This document shows, piece after piece, positions 8,308-17,417 of a stretch of 35,274 nucleotides of DNA. The stretch comes from Candidatus Dadabacteria bacterium (lineage in GTDB: Bacteria; Desulfobacterota_D; UBA1144; Nemesobacterales; Nemesobacteraceae). The stretch covers positions 1 through 35,274 of the forward strand of contig VXTZ01000029.1 of assembly GCA_009837205.1 (NCBI GenBank), given 5' to 3'. Every line of letters starts with the position of its first letter. Positions within the stretch are counted from its first letter, which is position 1. The notes beneath the pieces were generated by a model, which saw only the letters and a list, made by a program, of their open reading frames with translations, did not search any database and had not been told where the DNA came from. The translations under genes were made by a program, and so were the position numbers.

Positions 8308-8451
8308 GTCGATTATTTCAACTCTTTCGTCAAGATCGGATTTACTCCCCGTTTTGCTCTGGAATTCATGGATTTATTCATGTAAAATATCATTCTAACC
8401 GGTTTATTTCACAACCATTCTTTTTCTTTTCTCCGGAGGGCTTTTTCAGGA

Positions 8452-10884
8452 ATGGACACTTCATCCAGAGTGCAGACTGTAAACATTGAAGATGAGATGA
8501 AGGAGTCCTATCTCAGCTACTCAATGAGCGTGATAGTCGGAAGGGCTCTTCCCGACGTACGCGACGGACTCAAGCCCGTTCACAGGAGAATTCTATACGG
8601 AATGAACGAGGTCGGAAACGTTTGGAATCGGCCCTACAAGAAATCCGCCAGAGTGGTGGGGGATGTCATGGGTAAATACCACCCTCACGGAGACTCGGCG
8701 ATCTACGACTCCCTTGTCCGGATGGCCCAGGATTTTTCCATGAGAATTCCGCTTGTCGACGGGCAGGGTAACTTCGGTTCCGTTGACGGGGACAGTCCGG
8801 CGGCCATGCGCTACACGGAAGTAAGGCTCTCAAGAATCTCTTCAGAGATGCTTGAGGATCTTGATAAGGAAACAGTCGAGTTTTATCCGAACTACGACGG
8901 GGGAGAACTTGAACCAAGCGTGCTGCCGACCAAGGTGCCCAATCTGCTTCTAAACGGTTCTTCGGGAATCGCGGTGGGTATGTCGACCAATATTCCTCCT
9001 CATAACCTTGGGGAGCTTCTCGACGCCGTGGTGGCGCAGATACAAGATCCCCAAATCACTGTGGATAGGCTGCTTGAGATCATGCCTGGACCGGATTTTC
9101 CCACGGGCGGTTTCGTAAGCGGTAGGGATGACATCCGCACCGCCTACGCCACCGGTCGCGGAATAGTCAGGATGAGGGCTAGGGTTCGCATAGAGAAGCA
9201 GAAAAAAGGAGACAGGGAAGTGATAATCGTTACCGAGCTCCCCTACCAGGTTAACAAGGCACGGTTGGCCCAGAAAATCGCAGAGCTTGTGAGAGAGGAG
9301 AAAATAAAGGGTATCTCCGACATAAGGGATGAGTCCGACAGAGAGGGTATAAGACTTGTTATCGACGTGAAAAGCGGAGAACACGCCCAAGTGGTTCTAA
9401 ATCAGCTCTACAAGCATACGCAGATGTACACTTCTTTCGGCATCATAATGCTCGCGCTTGTGAGAAACCAGCCGAAGGTCCTTAGCTTAAAAGAACTCCT
9501 TGCCCACTTCGTAGAGCACAGAAAAGAGGTAATTACCCGCAGAACCCAGTACGAGCTTCGAAAGGCCGAGGAACGCCTCCACATCCTCGAGGGGTTCAAG
9601 ATCGCTCTTGATAATCTGGATGAAATTGTTGAGCTCATAAAAGGTTCTGAGAGCCCTGCGGCCGCGAAAGCGGGTCTTGTGCGGACATTTACGCTTTCTG
9701 AGCGCCAAGCCCAGGCCATTCTGGAGATGCGCCTTCAGAGACTTACGGCGCTTGAGAGGGACAAGATACTTGAAGAAAGACGTGAGCTTATCGCAACCGT
9801 TGCGAGGCTCAAAGAAATACTAGGGAGTGAAAAGCTCATACTCGATCTCGCGGTAGAGGAACTCACAGAGCTCAGGGAGAAATTTGGAGACGCGAGGAGA
9901 ACTGAGATAGTAGAGGACGTTGGGGAGATATCCATCGAGGATCTTATAACCGACGAGGAGATGGTGGTTACCACCACCTACGGGGGTTACATAAAGAGCA
10001 TCCCGCTTAGCGTTTACAGGAACCAGAGAAGAGGCGGACGTGGAAGAACCGGAATGAGTACTAGGGACACAGATTTCGTTAACGATTTGTTCACGGCATC
10101 GAGGCATAACAGCATTCTGTTTTTCTCAAGCCTCGGGAGATGCTACTGGCTCAAGGTCTACCAGATTCCCGAGGCCTCTCCCACCGCGCGGGGAAGGGCG
10201 ATGGTGAACCTGCTTAATCTTGATAAGGGAGAGAAAGTGGCGGCCGTGCTGCCCGTAAAGGACTTTGCCGAGGACGTCTCAATAGTCATGGCGACTCGAA
10301 ACGGAATCGTTAAGAAAACGAAGCTGAGAGCGTATTCAAATCCCCGCGTAGGAGGGATAAAAGCCCTTAACATACTTGAGGGAGATGAACTTGTGGGAGC
10401 GGCGCTTGCGTCAGAGGACGACGAGGTGCTCCTTACTTCAAGGAACGGCCAGGCGATTAGGTTCAAAGGCACGGACGTCAGGAACATGGGCAGGGTGTCG
10501 ACAGGTGTTAAAGGCATAAGGCTCAGAGAAGGTGACGAGGTGGTGAGTCTTGAGGTCATAAGGAACCAGAACGCGCAGATACTTACCATAACCGAAATGG
10601 GCTACGGCAAGTGCACCCTAATCTCGGAGTACAGGATTACGAAAAGGGGAGGGGTGGGGGTGAAGACCGTCAACATAACCGAGCGAAATGGAAGAGTGGT
10701 CGGGGGGTTCCAGGTGGATGATGATACGGAGATAATGCTCATAAGTAATCAGGGCGGCAAGATTATAAGAACGAGCGTTTCCGAGATACGTAACACGGGC
10801 CGAGCCGCCCAAGGGGTGAAGGTCATAAATCTTGAGCCCGAGGAGCTTGTAGCCGCGGTTGCGAAAGTCGCGGAGGGAGACTGA
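8452..10884 (+). CDS. gyrA: DNA gyrase subunit A
   Basis: Breakage-reunion subunit of gyrase, working with GyrB to introduce negative supercoils. The 810-residue protein shows the winged-helix core ([19 protein letters not shown]), the catalytic Tyr121 in [11 protein letters not shown], and the C-terminal DNA-wrapping beta-pinwheel. The GyrA box QRRGGRG at residues 525-531 identifies it as gyrase rather than topoisomerase IV ParC. In the quinolone-resistance region, Ser82 and Asp86 correspond to E. coli Ser83 and Asp87 and carry the sensitive residues. GGAGGG lies 11 bases before the ATG. A possible -10 (TAAAAT, 8383-8388) lies in the divergent region shared with rsmD. The stop overlaps the next gene. 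Confidence 0.98.
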   Translation: MDTSSRVQTVNIEDEMKESYLSYSMSVIVGRALPDVRDGLKPVHRRILYGMNEVGNVWNRPYKKSARVVGDVMGKYHPHGDSAIYDSLVRMAQDFSMRIPLVDGQGNFGSVDGDSPAAMRYTEVRLSRISSEMLEDLDKETVEFYPNYDGGELEPSVLPTKVPNLLLNGSSGIAVGMSTNIPPHNLGELLDAVVAQIQDPQITVDRLLEIMPGPDFPTGGFVSGRDDIRTAYATGRGIVRMRARVRIEKQKKGDREVIIVTELPYQVNKARLAQKIAELVREEKIKGISDIRDESDREGIRLVIDVKSGEHAQVVLNQLYKHTQMYTSFGIIMLALVRNQPKVLSLKELLAHFVEHRKEVITRRTQYELRKAEERLHILEGFKIALDNLDEIVELIKGSESPAAAKAGLVRTFTLSERQAQAILEMRLQRLTALERDKILEERRELIATVARLKEILGSEKLILDLAVEELTELREKFGDARRTEIVEDVGEISIEDLITDEEMVVTTTYGGYIKSIPLSVYRNQRRGGRGRTGMSTRDTDFVNDLFTASRHNSILFFSSLGRCYWLKVYQIPEASPTARGRAMVNLLNLDKGEKVAAVLPVKDFAEDVSIVMATRNGIVKKTKLRAYSNPRVGGIKALNILEGDELVGAALASEDDEVLLTSRNGQAIRFKGTDVRNMGRVSTGVKGIRLREGDEVVSLEVIRNQNAQILTITEMGYGKCTLISEYRITKRGGVGVKTVNITERNGRVVGGFQVDDDTEIMLISNQGGKIIRTSVSEIRNTGRAAQGVKVINLEPEELVAAVAKVAEGD

Positions 10885-11378
10885 TGATAAAGGAAGTCGA
10901 AAACGTGCTCTCCGGTTTTCCAGGCTATAACTGCTTTGCGTGCGGTCCGCACAATGAGCACGGACTTCGCCTTAAGTTCTTTCATGATCAGGAAACCGAC
11001 GAGGTTTTCACTACCATTTCTGCCGAGGAGCATTTCTGCGGCTGGCCGGGGATAGTGCACGGGGGAGTTCAGTGCGCCCTTGTCGACGAGGTTTCTTTCT
11101 GGGCCATGTTCAATGAAACCCGCAAGATTGCCTTTACGGCGAAAATAGACATTACTTACATGAAGAAGGTTCCAAGCGGCACAATGCTTGACGTGAGAGC
11201 CAAGATAAAGGAGATCAGGGGAAGAAGAGTTGAAGTCGATTCGGTCATAAGGGATGAGGACGGAACGGAGCTCGCAAGTGCCGCCGTTACCTACGTGTTC
11301 CCCCGAAAGGAAACCCTGCGCCAGATACTGGGCCCTGAGCTTCTGAGCGAAGAATTCTTACAATACGTGAGGGATTAG
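10884..11378 (+). CDS. Hotdog-fold acyl-CoA thioesterase (PaaI-like)
   Basis: The 164-residue protein fits the 4HBT/PaaI hotdog family, which hydrolyses acyl-CoA thioesters. The N-terminal NCFACGPHNEHGLRLKF segment is typical of this subgroup. The hotdog core contains GIVHGGVQCALVDEVSFWAM, where the HGG turn and the Asp in LVDE lie in the usual active-site helix. The downstream strand reads KIDITYMKKVPSGTMLDV. Its ATG overlaps the gyrA stop by one base, and the GST gene starts at the very next base after its own stop, so these genes are translated from one transcript. The substrate is unknown. Confidence 0.82.
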   Translation: MIKEVENVLSGFPGYNCFACGPHNEHGLRLKFFHDQETDEVFTTISAEEHFCGWPGIVHGGVQCALVDEVSFWAMFNETRKIAFTAKIDITYMKKVPSGTMLDVRAKIKEIRGRRVEVDSVIRDEDGTELASAAVTYVFPRKETLRQILGPELLSEEFLQYVRD

Positions 11379-11984
11379 ATGATAAGACTGTATGAGCACC
11401 CGCTTTCTGGGAACGCCTATAAGGCAAAGCTTCTTCTGCACCAGCTTTCGGTCGAATACGAAGGAGTAACAGTGGATATATTCTCGGGGGAACATAAAAA
11501 GGAGGAATTCTCAGCGCTTAACCCCAATTGCAAGATCCCGGTTCTCTCGGACGGAGATTTCGTCATGTGGGAGTCAAATGCGATACTTTTTTACTTGGCG
11601 AAGAAGTTCTCTCCGAATCCCTACCTCTCCGATGATCCGGAGACCTACGGTCTGATTGCGCAGTGGACTTTTTTCGGAAAGACGACCGTAGATCCGAACC
11701 TTGCTCTTGCGAGATACTTTGCGAAGTTCCTGCCACCTGACCAAGTACCCCCCGGGGCGATGGAGAAGCTTCACGTACAGGGAAACGCAGCGCTTGCGAT
11801 CCTTGACGATCATCTCTCCCGAACCGAGTTTCTCTGCGGGGACTACTCAATAGCCGACATCGCATGTTATCCCTACACGATGTTTTGCGAGGAAGGGGGT
11901 TTTGACTTGGGAGCGTATCCGTCGATCAGAAGGTGGTGCGAAAGCGTCGAGGGAACTCCCAACTTCATTGCTTTTGCCGGTTAG
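11379..11984 (+). CDS. Glutathione S-transferase family protein
   Basis: The 201-residue protein has the two-domain cytosolic GST layout. A thioredoxin-like N-terminal domain (about 1-78) begins MIRLYEHPLSGNAYKAKL with a serine at the usual catalytic region. The cis-proline motif CKIPVLSDGD and the glutathione-contacting motif MWESNAIL (the conserved E-S pair) follow. The helical C-terminal domain contains FLCGDYSIADIACYPY, the N-capping box of the family. It starts immediately after the thioesterase stop and precedes the sirtuin gene by 15 bases. The GST may act in detoxification or thiol chemistry; the substrate cannot be read from sequence. Confidence 0.88.
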   Translation: MIRLYEHPLSGNAYKAKLLLHQLSVEYEGVTVDIFSGEHKKEEFSALNPNCKIPVLSDGDFVMWESNAILFYLAKKFSPNPYLSDDPETYGLIAQWTFFGKTTVDPNLALARYFAKFLPPDQVPPGAMEKLHVQGNAALAILDDHLSRTEFLCGDYSIADIACYPYTMFCEEGGFDLGAYPSIRRWCESVEGTPNFIAFAG

Positions 11985-11999
11985 AGCCGGGCGTATTTC

Positions 12000-12737
12000 A
12001 TGGAAAAGGAAGTCGAGCTTTTTTTGGAACTGTTGGAGAAGACCCAAGGAGGGGTTGCCTTTACGGGAGCTGGAATAAGCACCGAATCCGGAATCCCCGA
12101 CTACCGTTCTCCAGGGACAGGCATGTGGGAGAAAATGGACCAGTCGGTGGTCTCGCTTTCCGGATTTTTGAGAAATCCCGAGAATTATTATTCGTACGCC
12201 ATGGAATCCTATCCTGTGAGGGCGGCCGCCGAACCCAACGCGGGCCATTACGCGCTTGCGCGTCTTGAGAAAAGGGGCTGGCTCAGGGGTGTTATAACGC
12301 AGAACGTGGACGGCCTCCATACAAGGGCGGGTTCTGAGAAAGTGTTTGAGCTTCATGGTTCCGTAAGGCGGGTCGTTTGCCTACAGTGCCGGGAGTACTA
12401 TCCGATGGCCGACACGATGAGCAGGGTTGCCGGAGGGGAAAATCCTCCTCTCTGCATGCAGTGCGGAGGGATTCTGAAGCCCGACGCCGTTTTTTTCGGA
12501 GAGGCCCTTCCCGAAGAGCCATGGGGGGAATCGATTGATCTCGTATCAGACTCAGAGGTGCTCATCGTTATGGGTTCTTCCCTTCTGGTTGCTCCGGCAA
12601 GCGGACTTCCCCGTTTAGCTCTTTCCAAAGGGGCCGCGCTTGTGATCATAAACCTGATGGAGACTCCTTTTGACGACGAGGCTGATATGGTGATCCGCCG
12701 GAGAATTGGCGAATTCTTTGAAGAAACCGGAATATGA
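12000..12737 (+). CDS. Sir2-family NAD-dependent protein deacylase
   Basis: Removes acyl groups from protein lysines using NAD. The 245-residue protein carries the Rossmann-fold motif GAGISTESGIPDYR near residue 20 and TQNVDGLHTRAG, which includes the NAD-binding Asn and Asp. The catalytic His lies in ELHGSV. A zinc site has two Cys pairs (CLQC and CMQC), and the motifs LKPDAVFFGE and MGSSLLVAPASGLP follow. It is the last gene of the gyrA cluster. Pairing with a thioesterase and a GST is not a known functional set, so their relation is unclear. The exact sirtuin class was not assigned. Confidence 0.92.
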   Translation: MEKEVELFLELLEKTQGGVAFTGAGISTESGIPDYRSPGTGMWEKMDQSVVSLSGFLRNPENYYSYAMESYPVRAAAEPNAGHYALARLEKRGWLRGVITQNVDGLHTRAGSEKVFELHGSVRRVVCLQCREYYPMADTMSRVAGGENPPLCMQCGGILKPDAVFFGEALPEEPWGESIDLVSDSEVLIVMGSSLLVAPASGLPRLALSKGAALVIINLMETPFDDEADMVIRRRIGEFFEETGI

Positions 12738-12755
12738 AAGGAACAGTGTGGTGAG

Positions 12756-12832
12756 TGGAGCGGGAAACGGGATTCGAACCCGCGACCTTCTCCTTGGCAA
12801 GGAGACGCTCTAGCCAACTGAGCTATTCCCGC
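12756..12832 (-). tRNA. tRNA-Gly (anticodon GCC)
   Basis: Read on the minus strand, the 77-base gene begins GCGGGAATAGCTCAG and ends TTCCCGCT plus an encoded CCA. All stems pair. The anticodon loop TTGCCAA gives GCC, reading GGC and GGU. The discriminator base is U, as in bacterial glycine tRNAs. It lies between the sirtuin and proB genes, on the opposite strand to both. Confidence 0.96.
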
Positions 12833-12917
12833 AACGGAAGCGAACTGAAAACATATCAAGAGCCTCCTTTGTTGTCAAATAGGATGGATTTTCGTATTTG
12901 GGTACAATAGAACCGCC

Positions 12918-14057
12918 ATGAGTGAACAGGAGAGAAAAAATCTCATTGAGAAGGTAAAGACCGCCGTCATCAAGGTAGGAAGCAGCGTGCTTACCCACGA
13001 CGACGGATCTCTTAACGAGTCCGTTTTTAAGGAGATAGCTAAGCAGGTCTTTAACCTTAAACAGAGGGGAGTGAGAACAATCATAGTTTCTTCGGGAGCC
13101 ATAGCGTCGGGGATGAAGAAACTGGGTCTTTCGAGCAAACCTGTAGAGATAGATGTAAAACAGGCGATTTCCGCTTGCGGTCAAACCGAGCTTATCAGAA
13201 ATTACGAAGAGGCTTTTTCCGAGTTCGGTCTTAATGTGGCGCAGATTCTGCTTACCCGTGACGGGTTCTCCGACAGGAAAAGGTTCCTTAACTCTAGAAA
13301 GACCATCCGGCGGTTGCTTGAGATGGAGATAATTCCCGTCATAAACGAAAATGACACGGTTGCTTTTGAGGAGATCATGTTCGGAGATAATGACAATCTC
13401 GCGGCGCTTGTGATTTCTCTTACGGAGGCGGATCTTCTTGTGCTGCTAAGCAACGTGGAGGGTTTCTTCGACAAGGACCCGGCGAAAGACGAAAACGCGA
13501 AACTGCTTTCCACAATCGCAGAGATAGATTCCAGAATAGAGTCCTTTGCCGGAGACACTTTCGGCAAAACCACTTCCGGAGGAATGAGAACCAAGGTCCA
13601 GGCGGCAAGATCCGCCGCCGCCTTTGGTGTGCCTACTATAATCGCGAATGGGAAAAGAAAAGATTCTCTTCTTAGTATCTTTAACGGCCAAGAGTACGGA
13701 ACCGTGATACTTCCGACAAGGGAAAGACTCACGGGGAAAAAACACTGGATTGCCTATACGCTTAAGCCTCAAGGGAAACTTATACTGGACGATGGTGCGG
13801 CCGAGGCTATTACCAAAAAAGGCAGAAGTCTTCTTCCTTCGGGTATAAAGGAAGTCGAGGGGGAGTTCGAGATAGGAGAACTTGTGAGCTGCTTTGATTC
13901 CTCTGAGGTTGAGATATCAAGAGGACTTTGTTCCTATGGCTCTTCAGAGGTGAGAAAGATTCTCGGGAAGAAATCATCTGAAATAGAGAGCGCGCTCGGG
14001 TACAGATACAGCGACGAGATAATCCATCGAAACGAGATGGTGATACTTTCCAAATGA
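12918..14057 (+). CDS. proB: Glutamate 5-kinase with PUA domain
   Basis: Phosphorylates glutamate in the first step of proline synthesis. The 379-residue length matches the long form: an amino-acid kinase domain (about 10-260) followed by a PUA domain (about 285-365). Visible motifs are AVIKVGSSVL, VSSGAIASGMKKLGL, VINENDTV and DNDNLAALV. The PUA domain begins near GKLILDDGAAEAI. The start has no Shine-Dalgarno sequence: TACAAT sits only nine bases before the ATG. The partner gene proA is not in the window. The stop overlaps the mltG ATG by four bases, so the two are co-translated. Confidence 0.95.
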   Translation: MSEQERKNLIEKVKTAVIKVGSSVLTHDDGSLNESVFKEIAKQVFNLKQRGVRTIIVSSGAIASGMKKLGLSSKPVEIDVKQAISACGQTELIRNYEEAFSEFGLNVAQILLTRDGFSDRKRFLNSRKTIRRLLEMEIIPVINENDTVAFEEIMFGDNDNLAALVISLTEADLLVLLSNVEGFFDKDPAKDENAKLLSTIAEIDSRIESFAGDTFGKTTSGGMRTKVQAARSAAAFGVPTIIANGKRKDSLLSIFNGQEYGTVILPTRERLTGKKHWIAYTLKPQGKLILDDGAAEAITKKGRSLLPSGIKEVEGEFEIGELVSCFDSSEVEISRGLCSYGSSEVRKILGKKSSEIESALGYRYSDEIIHRNEMVILSK

Positions 14058-15055
14058 GTGAGACTCGTGGATTTAACCGGTTCTCAAAAGGGCTTGCGGT
14101 TTTTGTTTTCGTTCTGTTGGCTTTGTCTACCTGGTTTTATTTCCTAGATGGTTTTTCAACTGAGACAAAAATTGTCGATATACCGCAAGGCCTTGGCCTG
14201 TCCGCTATAGCTGAGAAGCTTGAGGAAGAGGGAGTGATTAGAAAAGCGGAGGTTCTTTTCCTATCAGCTTTTCTTAGCGGAACCCAGCGGAAGCTTAAGC
14301 ACGGTGAATACGTGTTTTCGGCCGGCGAGGCCCCTTATACTGTTCATAGGAAGCTGCGTCGCGGCGAAGTGTCTTTAAGGAAAGTCACTTTTCCCGAAGG
14401 ACTTACCCTTGTGCAGATGGCCGGGATTCTCGATGCCTCGCAGATAGTTATCCGGAAAGAGTTCCTCGCGCTTGCGGAAAACGGTGAGTACTCCACGAAA
14501 AAACTTGGCGTGGACGTTTCGAGTCTTGAAGGGTTTCTTTTTCCCGATACTTATTTCTTCGCGCGTGGCTGCTCCGCGGAGAAGGTAATTGAAACGATGC
14601 TCGATAGGTTTCGGGAAGCTTATGCAACGCTTGGTACCGTCAATCCGCAACCCGATATAAAGGGGATTGTGACCATTGCCTCACTAATAGAGAAAGAAAC
14701 GGCTTTTCCCCCGGAGAAGCCTCTTGTATCCGCCGTAATAAGCAACCGGCTCCGGAAAGGGATGAAGCTTGAGTTCGACCCGACGGTGATTTACGCTCTT
14801 GGCGAGAAGTTCGACGGCAATATCAGAAAAAAAGATCTGAGTTTTCCTTCTCCCTATAATACCTACGTGGTTTCGGGACTTCCTCCGGGTCCGATAGCGG
14901 CTCCCGGTCTTGATTCAATCCGCGCGGCACTTGAGCCGGCGGACGTGAACTATCTTTACTTCGTTTCAAACGGAGACGGGGTTCATGTTTTCTCAAGCAC
15001 ATACGGGGATCACGTAAATGCCGTGGAGAGGCTTCTAAAGAAGGAAAAACAGTGA
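14054..15055 (+). CDS. mltG: Endolytic murein transglycosylase MltG
   Basis: Inner-membrane lytic transglycosylase that cuts growing peptidoglycan strands and helps set glycan length. The 333-residue protein has one N-terminal membrane segment (about residues 14-30), a LysM-like region starting IVDIPQGLGLSAIAEKLEEE, and the YceG catalytic domain. The catalytic Glu is Glu213 in IASLIEKETAF. The following motif AVISNRLRKGMKLEFDPTV is highly conserved in the family, and the C-terminal VSGLPPGPIAAPG is also typical. It overlaps proB by four bases. A hairpin follows five bases after its stop. Confidence 0.95.
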   Translation: MSETRGFNRFSKGLAVFVFVLLALSTWFYFLDGFSTETKIVDIPQGLGLSAIAEKLEEEGVIRKAEVLFLSAFLSGTQRKLKHGEYVFSAGEAPYTVHRKLRRGEVSLRKVTFPEGLTLVQMAGILDASQIVIRKEFLALAENGEYSTKKLGVDVSSLEGFLFPDTYFFARGCSAEKVIETMLDRFREAYATLGTVNPQPDIKGIVTIASLIEKETAFPPEKPLVSAVISNRLRKGMKLEFDPTVIYALGEKFDGNIRKKDLSFPSPYNTYVVSGLPPGPIAAPGLDSIRAALEPADVNYLYFVSNGDGVHVFSSTYGDHVNAVERLLKKEKQ

Positions 15056-15060
15056 CTTTA

Positions 15061-15089
15061 TGCGTCCAGAGCGCCTTTGGCCGGACGCA
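15061..15089. terminator. Hairpin between convergent mltG and VWA genes
   Basis: TGCGTCC (15061-15067) pairs with GGACGCA (15083-15089), and the loop holds a smaller GCC-TTT-GGC pairing. It fills the gap between two convergent stop codons. There is no immediate U-tract on either strand; on the minus strand five Ts come about 12 bases later. A weak bidirectional terminator is the likeliest reading. Confidence 0.4.
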
Positions 15090-16244
15090 CTAGAGTTCTC
15101 CTCTGAATGCTTTTGCAAAGCCGTCATGCTGGGATTTGGCAATCTTCTCCTGTTCGGCCTGCAGATAAGCTCGGTCCTTTCTCTCTATACGTATTATGTC
15201 GTCTCGGCCCTTGGATGCCATGAACTGTGTTCCTACCGTTTCCTTTGAGAGTATTTCAAGTATGGCCGGGTAGTTCTTCGATCCGATGAATATGGAATGT
15301 ATGCAAACCCCTATGCTCTTTGCGCGCGCTCTCTGCGCTTCTACATTGGGATCGCCGGAAGTTGGAATCCCGTCGGTTATAAAGAGTATGTGCTTGTTTC
15401 TAAGTCCTCTGCCTCGGAACTCCTTGAGGGCCTCTCCCAGCGCTTCTTCATAGTTTGTGTTTCCGGAGCAGTCCGTGCTCTCCGCCAGCCTTTCTATCCA
15501 CCTGTAATCCCTAGTGAAAAAGCGGGAGTTTTTCGTGTGTTTTCTTGAGCGGTGGTTAAATTCCAGATAACCGATTCTCATTCTCTTTTTTCTCGCAAGC
15601 TCTATTACTCCCTTCACGACGGATGAAGACCATTCGCTGTACACTCCCATCATCGAAGTGCTTATGTCCCTGAGAATTGCTATCTCCCCTCCGAGCGTTT
15701 CCTTTTCGCGAAGGTGAACTCTAGGCAGCTTGGGGGAAGTGTGCTCGGACCATATGAACGCCTCGACGGGATCTATATCCTCGATCTCGTCAAAAGAGGA
15801 CATGCGCTTCCATTTTCTTGGAGATCCTCCCGGGTGGGAAGTCTTTTTTGCCATGCTTTTCTGGAAATTGCCTTCGAGCACTCTCATGATGCGTTTTATG
15901 TTCTCGGCTGTTTCCTTATTTCCCCTTCCTGGTATTACTGTTTCATCGTCTTCTCCGGCCTTGGATGACTTGCTGCTCATGTATGCGCGGGCGGATTTGT
16001 CCTCCCTCTCCGTGTTCCCGCTGTCCTGTGGATTTCCGGTGGGGTCACTCGGCACGTCCTGGCCTTCTGGAGGAGCCATTTCGCTCTGGTTGTTATCGAG
16101 GTTCTGCTTAAGGTCCTTAAGCGCGTCAAAGAATGTTTTCTGGGCCTCGGCGAGCGGATTCTCGGTTTCCTTATCCGCTTCCTCGTCGGGAATTTCCCCC
16201 TTGGGCTCCTGAGAGAAGTCCTGATCGAATTCCGAATCAGGCAT
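15090..16244 (-). CDS. VWA-domain protein paired with MoxR
   Basis: The 384-residue protein has an acidic, low-complexity N-terminal third (about 1-110) and a C-terminal von Willebrand factor A domain (about 185-340). The metal-ion (MIDAS) residues are visible: Asp193, Ser195 and Ser197 in DISTSM, Thr263 in GNTNYEEAL, and Asp291 in FITDGIP. VWA proteins next to MoxR ATPases act as metal-dependent partners in chaperone-like or cofactor-insertion machines (for example RavA-ViaA). The ATG at 16244 has only a weak GGA upstream. The frame is open without a stop back into the A10 run at the end of moxR, in the -1 frame relative to moxR. Confidence 0.88.
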   Translation of the reverse strand: MPDSEFDQDFSQEPKGEIPDEEADKETENPLAEAQKTFFDALKDLKQNLDNNQSEMAPPEGQDVPSDPTGNPQDSGNTEREDKSARAYMSSKSSKAGEDDETVIPGRGNKETAENIKRIMRVLEGNFQKSMAKKTSHPGGSPRKWKRMSSFDEIEDIDPVEAFIWSEHTSPKLPRVHLREKETLGGEIAILRDISTSMMGVYSEWSSSVVKGVIELARKKRMRIGYLEFNHRSRKHTKNSRFFTRDYRWIERLAESTDCSGNTNYEEALGEALKEFRGRGLRNKHILFITDGIPTSGDPNVEAQRARAKSIGVCIHSIFIGSKNYPAILEILSKETVGTQFMASKGRDDIIRIERKDRAYLQAEQEKIAKSQHDGFAKAFRGEL

Positions 16245-16261
16245 CTGATCCGGGTCCGGGG

Positions 16262-17218
16262 TCAGCTTGTCATCTGGCTTTTTTTTTTATCCTGAACGAT
16301 GTTCCGAAGAATATTGTCCATCTGTTCGTAGACGTCGGGGGGAACCCGGAAAGCAGTCATGTACCTTAAAACGTCGAGGTCTTCTCTTGAACATACCTCT
16401 CTTTCGTTTAGAAGTGCGTGGGAGCGGATAAGTTTGAGTGCTTTTACGAAAAACGTCCTGTCGGTAATAAGGGAGTTGGTTTCGTTAAGCCCGAAGTCCT
16501 CGATCATTATGGCTGCGAAATTCGCAAGACCTTCCTGCACTTCGGGTGGAATCGGAATCTTTTCAAGTGTCTTGTAGCTTTTGTCGAAAAGTTTTTTGCT
16601 TACCCTTTTCGGTATTTTCTCTTCAAACGGCTTTTCGGCGTAAAGCTCGATAACCTTTTTAGCCTCGTCCCATTTTCTTCCATAGGAGATTCCCAAGGCC
16701 TTTACCTGGAGAATGAAACGGTCAAGGTTGGCCGGATCAAGGGGTTCATTGTAGTATTCGTCAGCCGTCGGATTGCTCGTCGCTATAGCGGTCAGAAGCG
16801 GAATGGGTTCGCTGAAGAATTTCCTTTCGTTAAGTATTCGAAGAAGTATGTTGAGCGATTCCCCGGGCGCACGAGATATGTCATCTAAAAGGCAGATCTC
16901 AGATGTAAGTATTCCGCCCTTTACGATATCCTGCTTTATCCTCTCTCCGAGTTCGGTGTCTTCCTTCACTATTGTCAGGTCTCCGACGAGTTCTGAGAGT
17001 CTGGTGTCTCTGTGAAGCTGGTAGAAAAAGAAGTTAAGCTGGGCTGCTTTGGAAACAATTTCCGAAAGCATGGTCTTTGCCGTACCCGGAGGACCTTCGA
17101 TATAAATGTGCTCTCTTGAGATTATTCCGAGAAGAAGAGCAGTTTTTACCTCATCGTGTCCGACGACATGCTTATCCATTTCTTCCCGAAGGGACGCAAA
17201 AGGGTTAGCGGGGTTCAT
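16262..17218 (-). CDS. MoxR-family AAA+ ATPase
   Basis: The 318-residue ATPase has Walker A EGPPGTAKT (residues 41-49), Walker B LLDDISRAP (110-118), sensor 1 ATSNP, and the MoxR lid segment. Members of the family work with VWA proteins to remodel or activate target proteins. The VWA gene follows 17 bases downstream. An AGGAG ribosome site and a good promoter lie upstream. Near its end the coding strand has ten consecutive A residues (GAT AAA AAA AAA AGC), followed by nine codons and a TGA. A one-base slip there would continue into the VWA reading frame. Confidence 0.92.
   Translation of the reverse strand: MNPANPFASLREEMDKHVVGHDEVKTALLLGIISREHIYIEGPPGTAKTMLSEIVSKAAQLNFFFYQLHRDTRLSELVGDLTIVKEDTELGERIKQDIVKGGILTSEICLLDDISRAPGESLNILLRILNERKFFSEPIPLLTAIATSNPTADEYYNEPLDPANLDRFILQVKALGISYGRKWDEAKKVIELYAEKPFEEKIPKRVSKKLFDKSYKTLEKIPIPPEVQEGLANFAAIMIEDFGLNETNSLITDRTFFVKALKLIRSHALLNEREVCSREDLDVLRYMTAFRVPPDVYEQMDNILRNIVQDKKKSQMTS
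16279..16288 (-). other. A10 homopolymer, candidate slippage site
   Basis: Ten As on the coding (minus) strand lie nine codons before the moxR stop. Reading after a -1 shift, or after insertion of one A by RNA polymerase, passes through AAG CCA GAT GAC AAG CTG and reaches the VWA ATG with no stop. The -1 frame is closed only by a TAA at the very start of the run, so only a slip inside the run gives the fusion. The homopolymer and the frame relation are seen directly; use in the cell is inference. Confidence 0.5.
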
Positions 17219-17249
17219 TCATCCACTCCTGAAAAAGGCAATGAGCGTT

Positions 17250-17278
17250 ATTATTACATAAAGGGATATTTTTTTCAA
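17250..17278 (-). promoter_or_regulatory. Promoter of moxR-VWA operon
   Basis: On the minus strand TTGAAA (complement of 17273-17278), a 17-base spacer, then AATAAT (complement of 17250-17255). Each box matches consensus at five of six bases. The predicted leader is about 25 bases and includes the AGGAG ribosome site. Confidence 0.5.
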
Positions 17279-17417
17279 TCTGTTTCAGCGTGTGCAGAGA
17301 CCGGAGGTTTTGACGTAACAGGCGGTTCTTCCCTGCATCTTGCACAAGTTGTTAAGGGAGTAAGTCCCTTCTGGGGCAAAGCCGAGAGGGTTTTCAGGGC
17401 AAATTGCCAAGAGTCGA

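Noticed and set aside
17354-17370. Hairpin AAGGGA-loop-TCCCTT between the outer-membrane protein gene and moxR
   Set aside because: Only six pairs and no U-tract, so not a convincing terminator.
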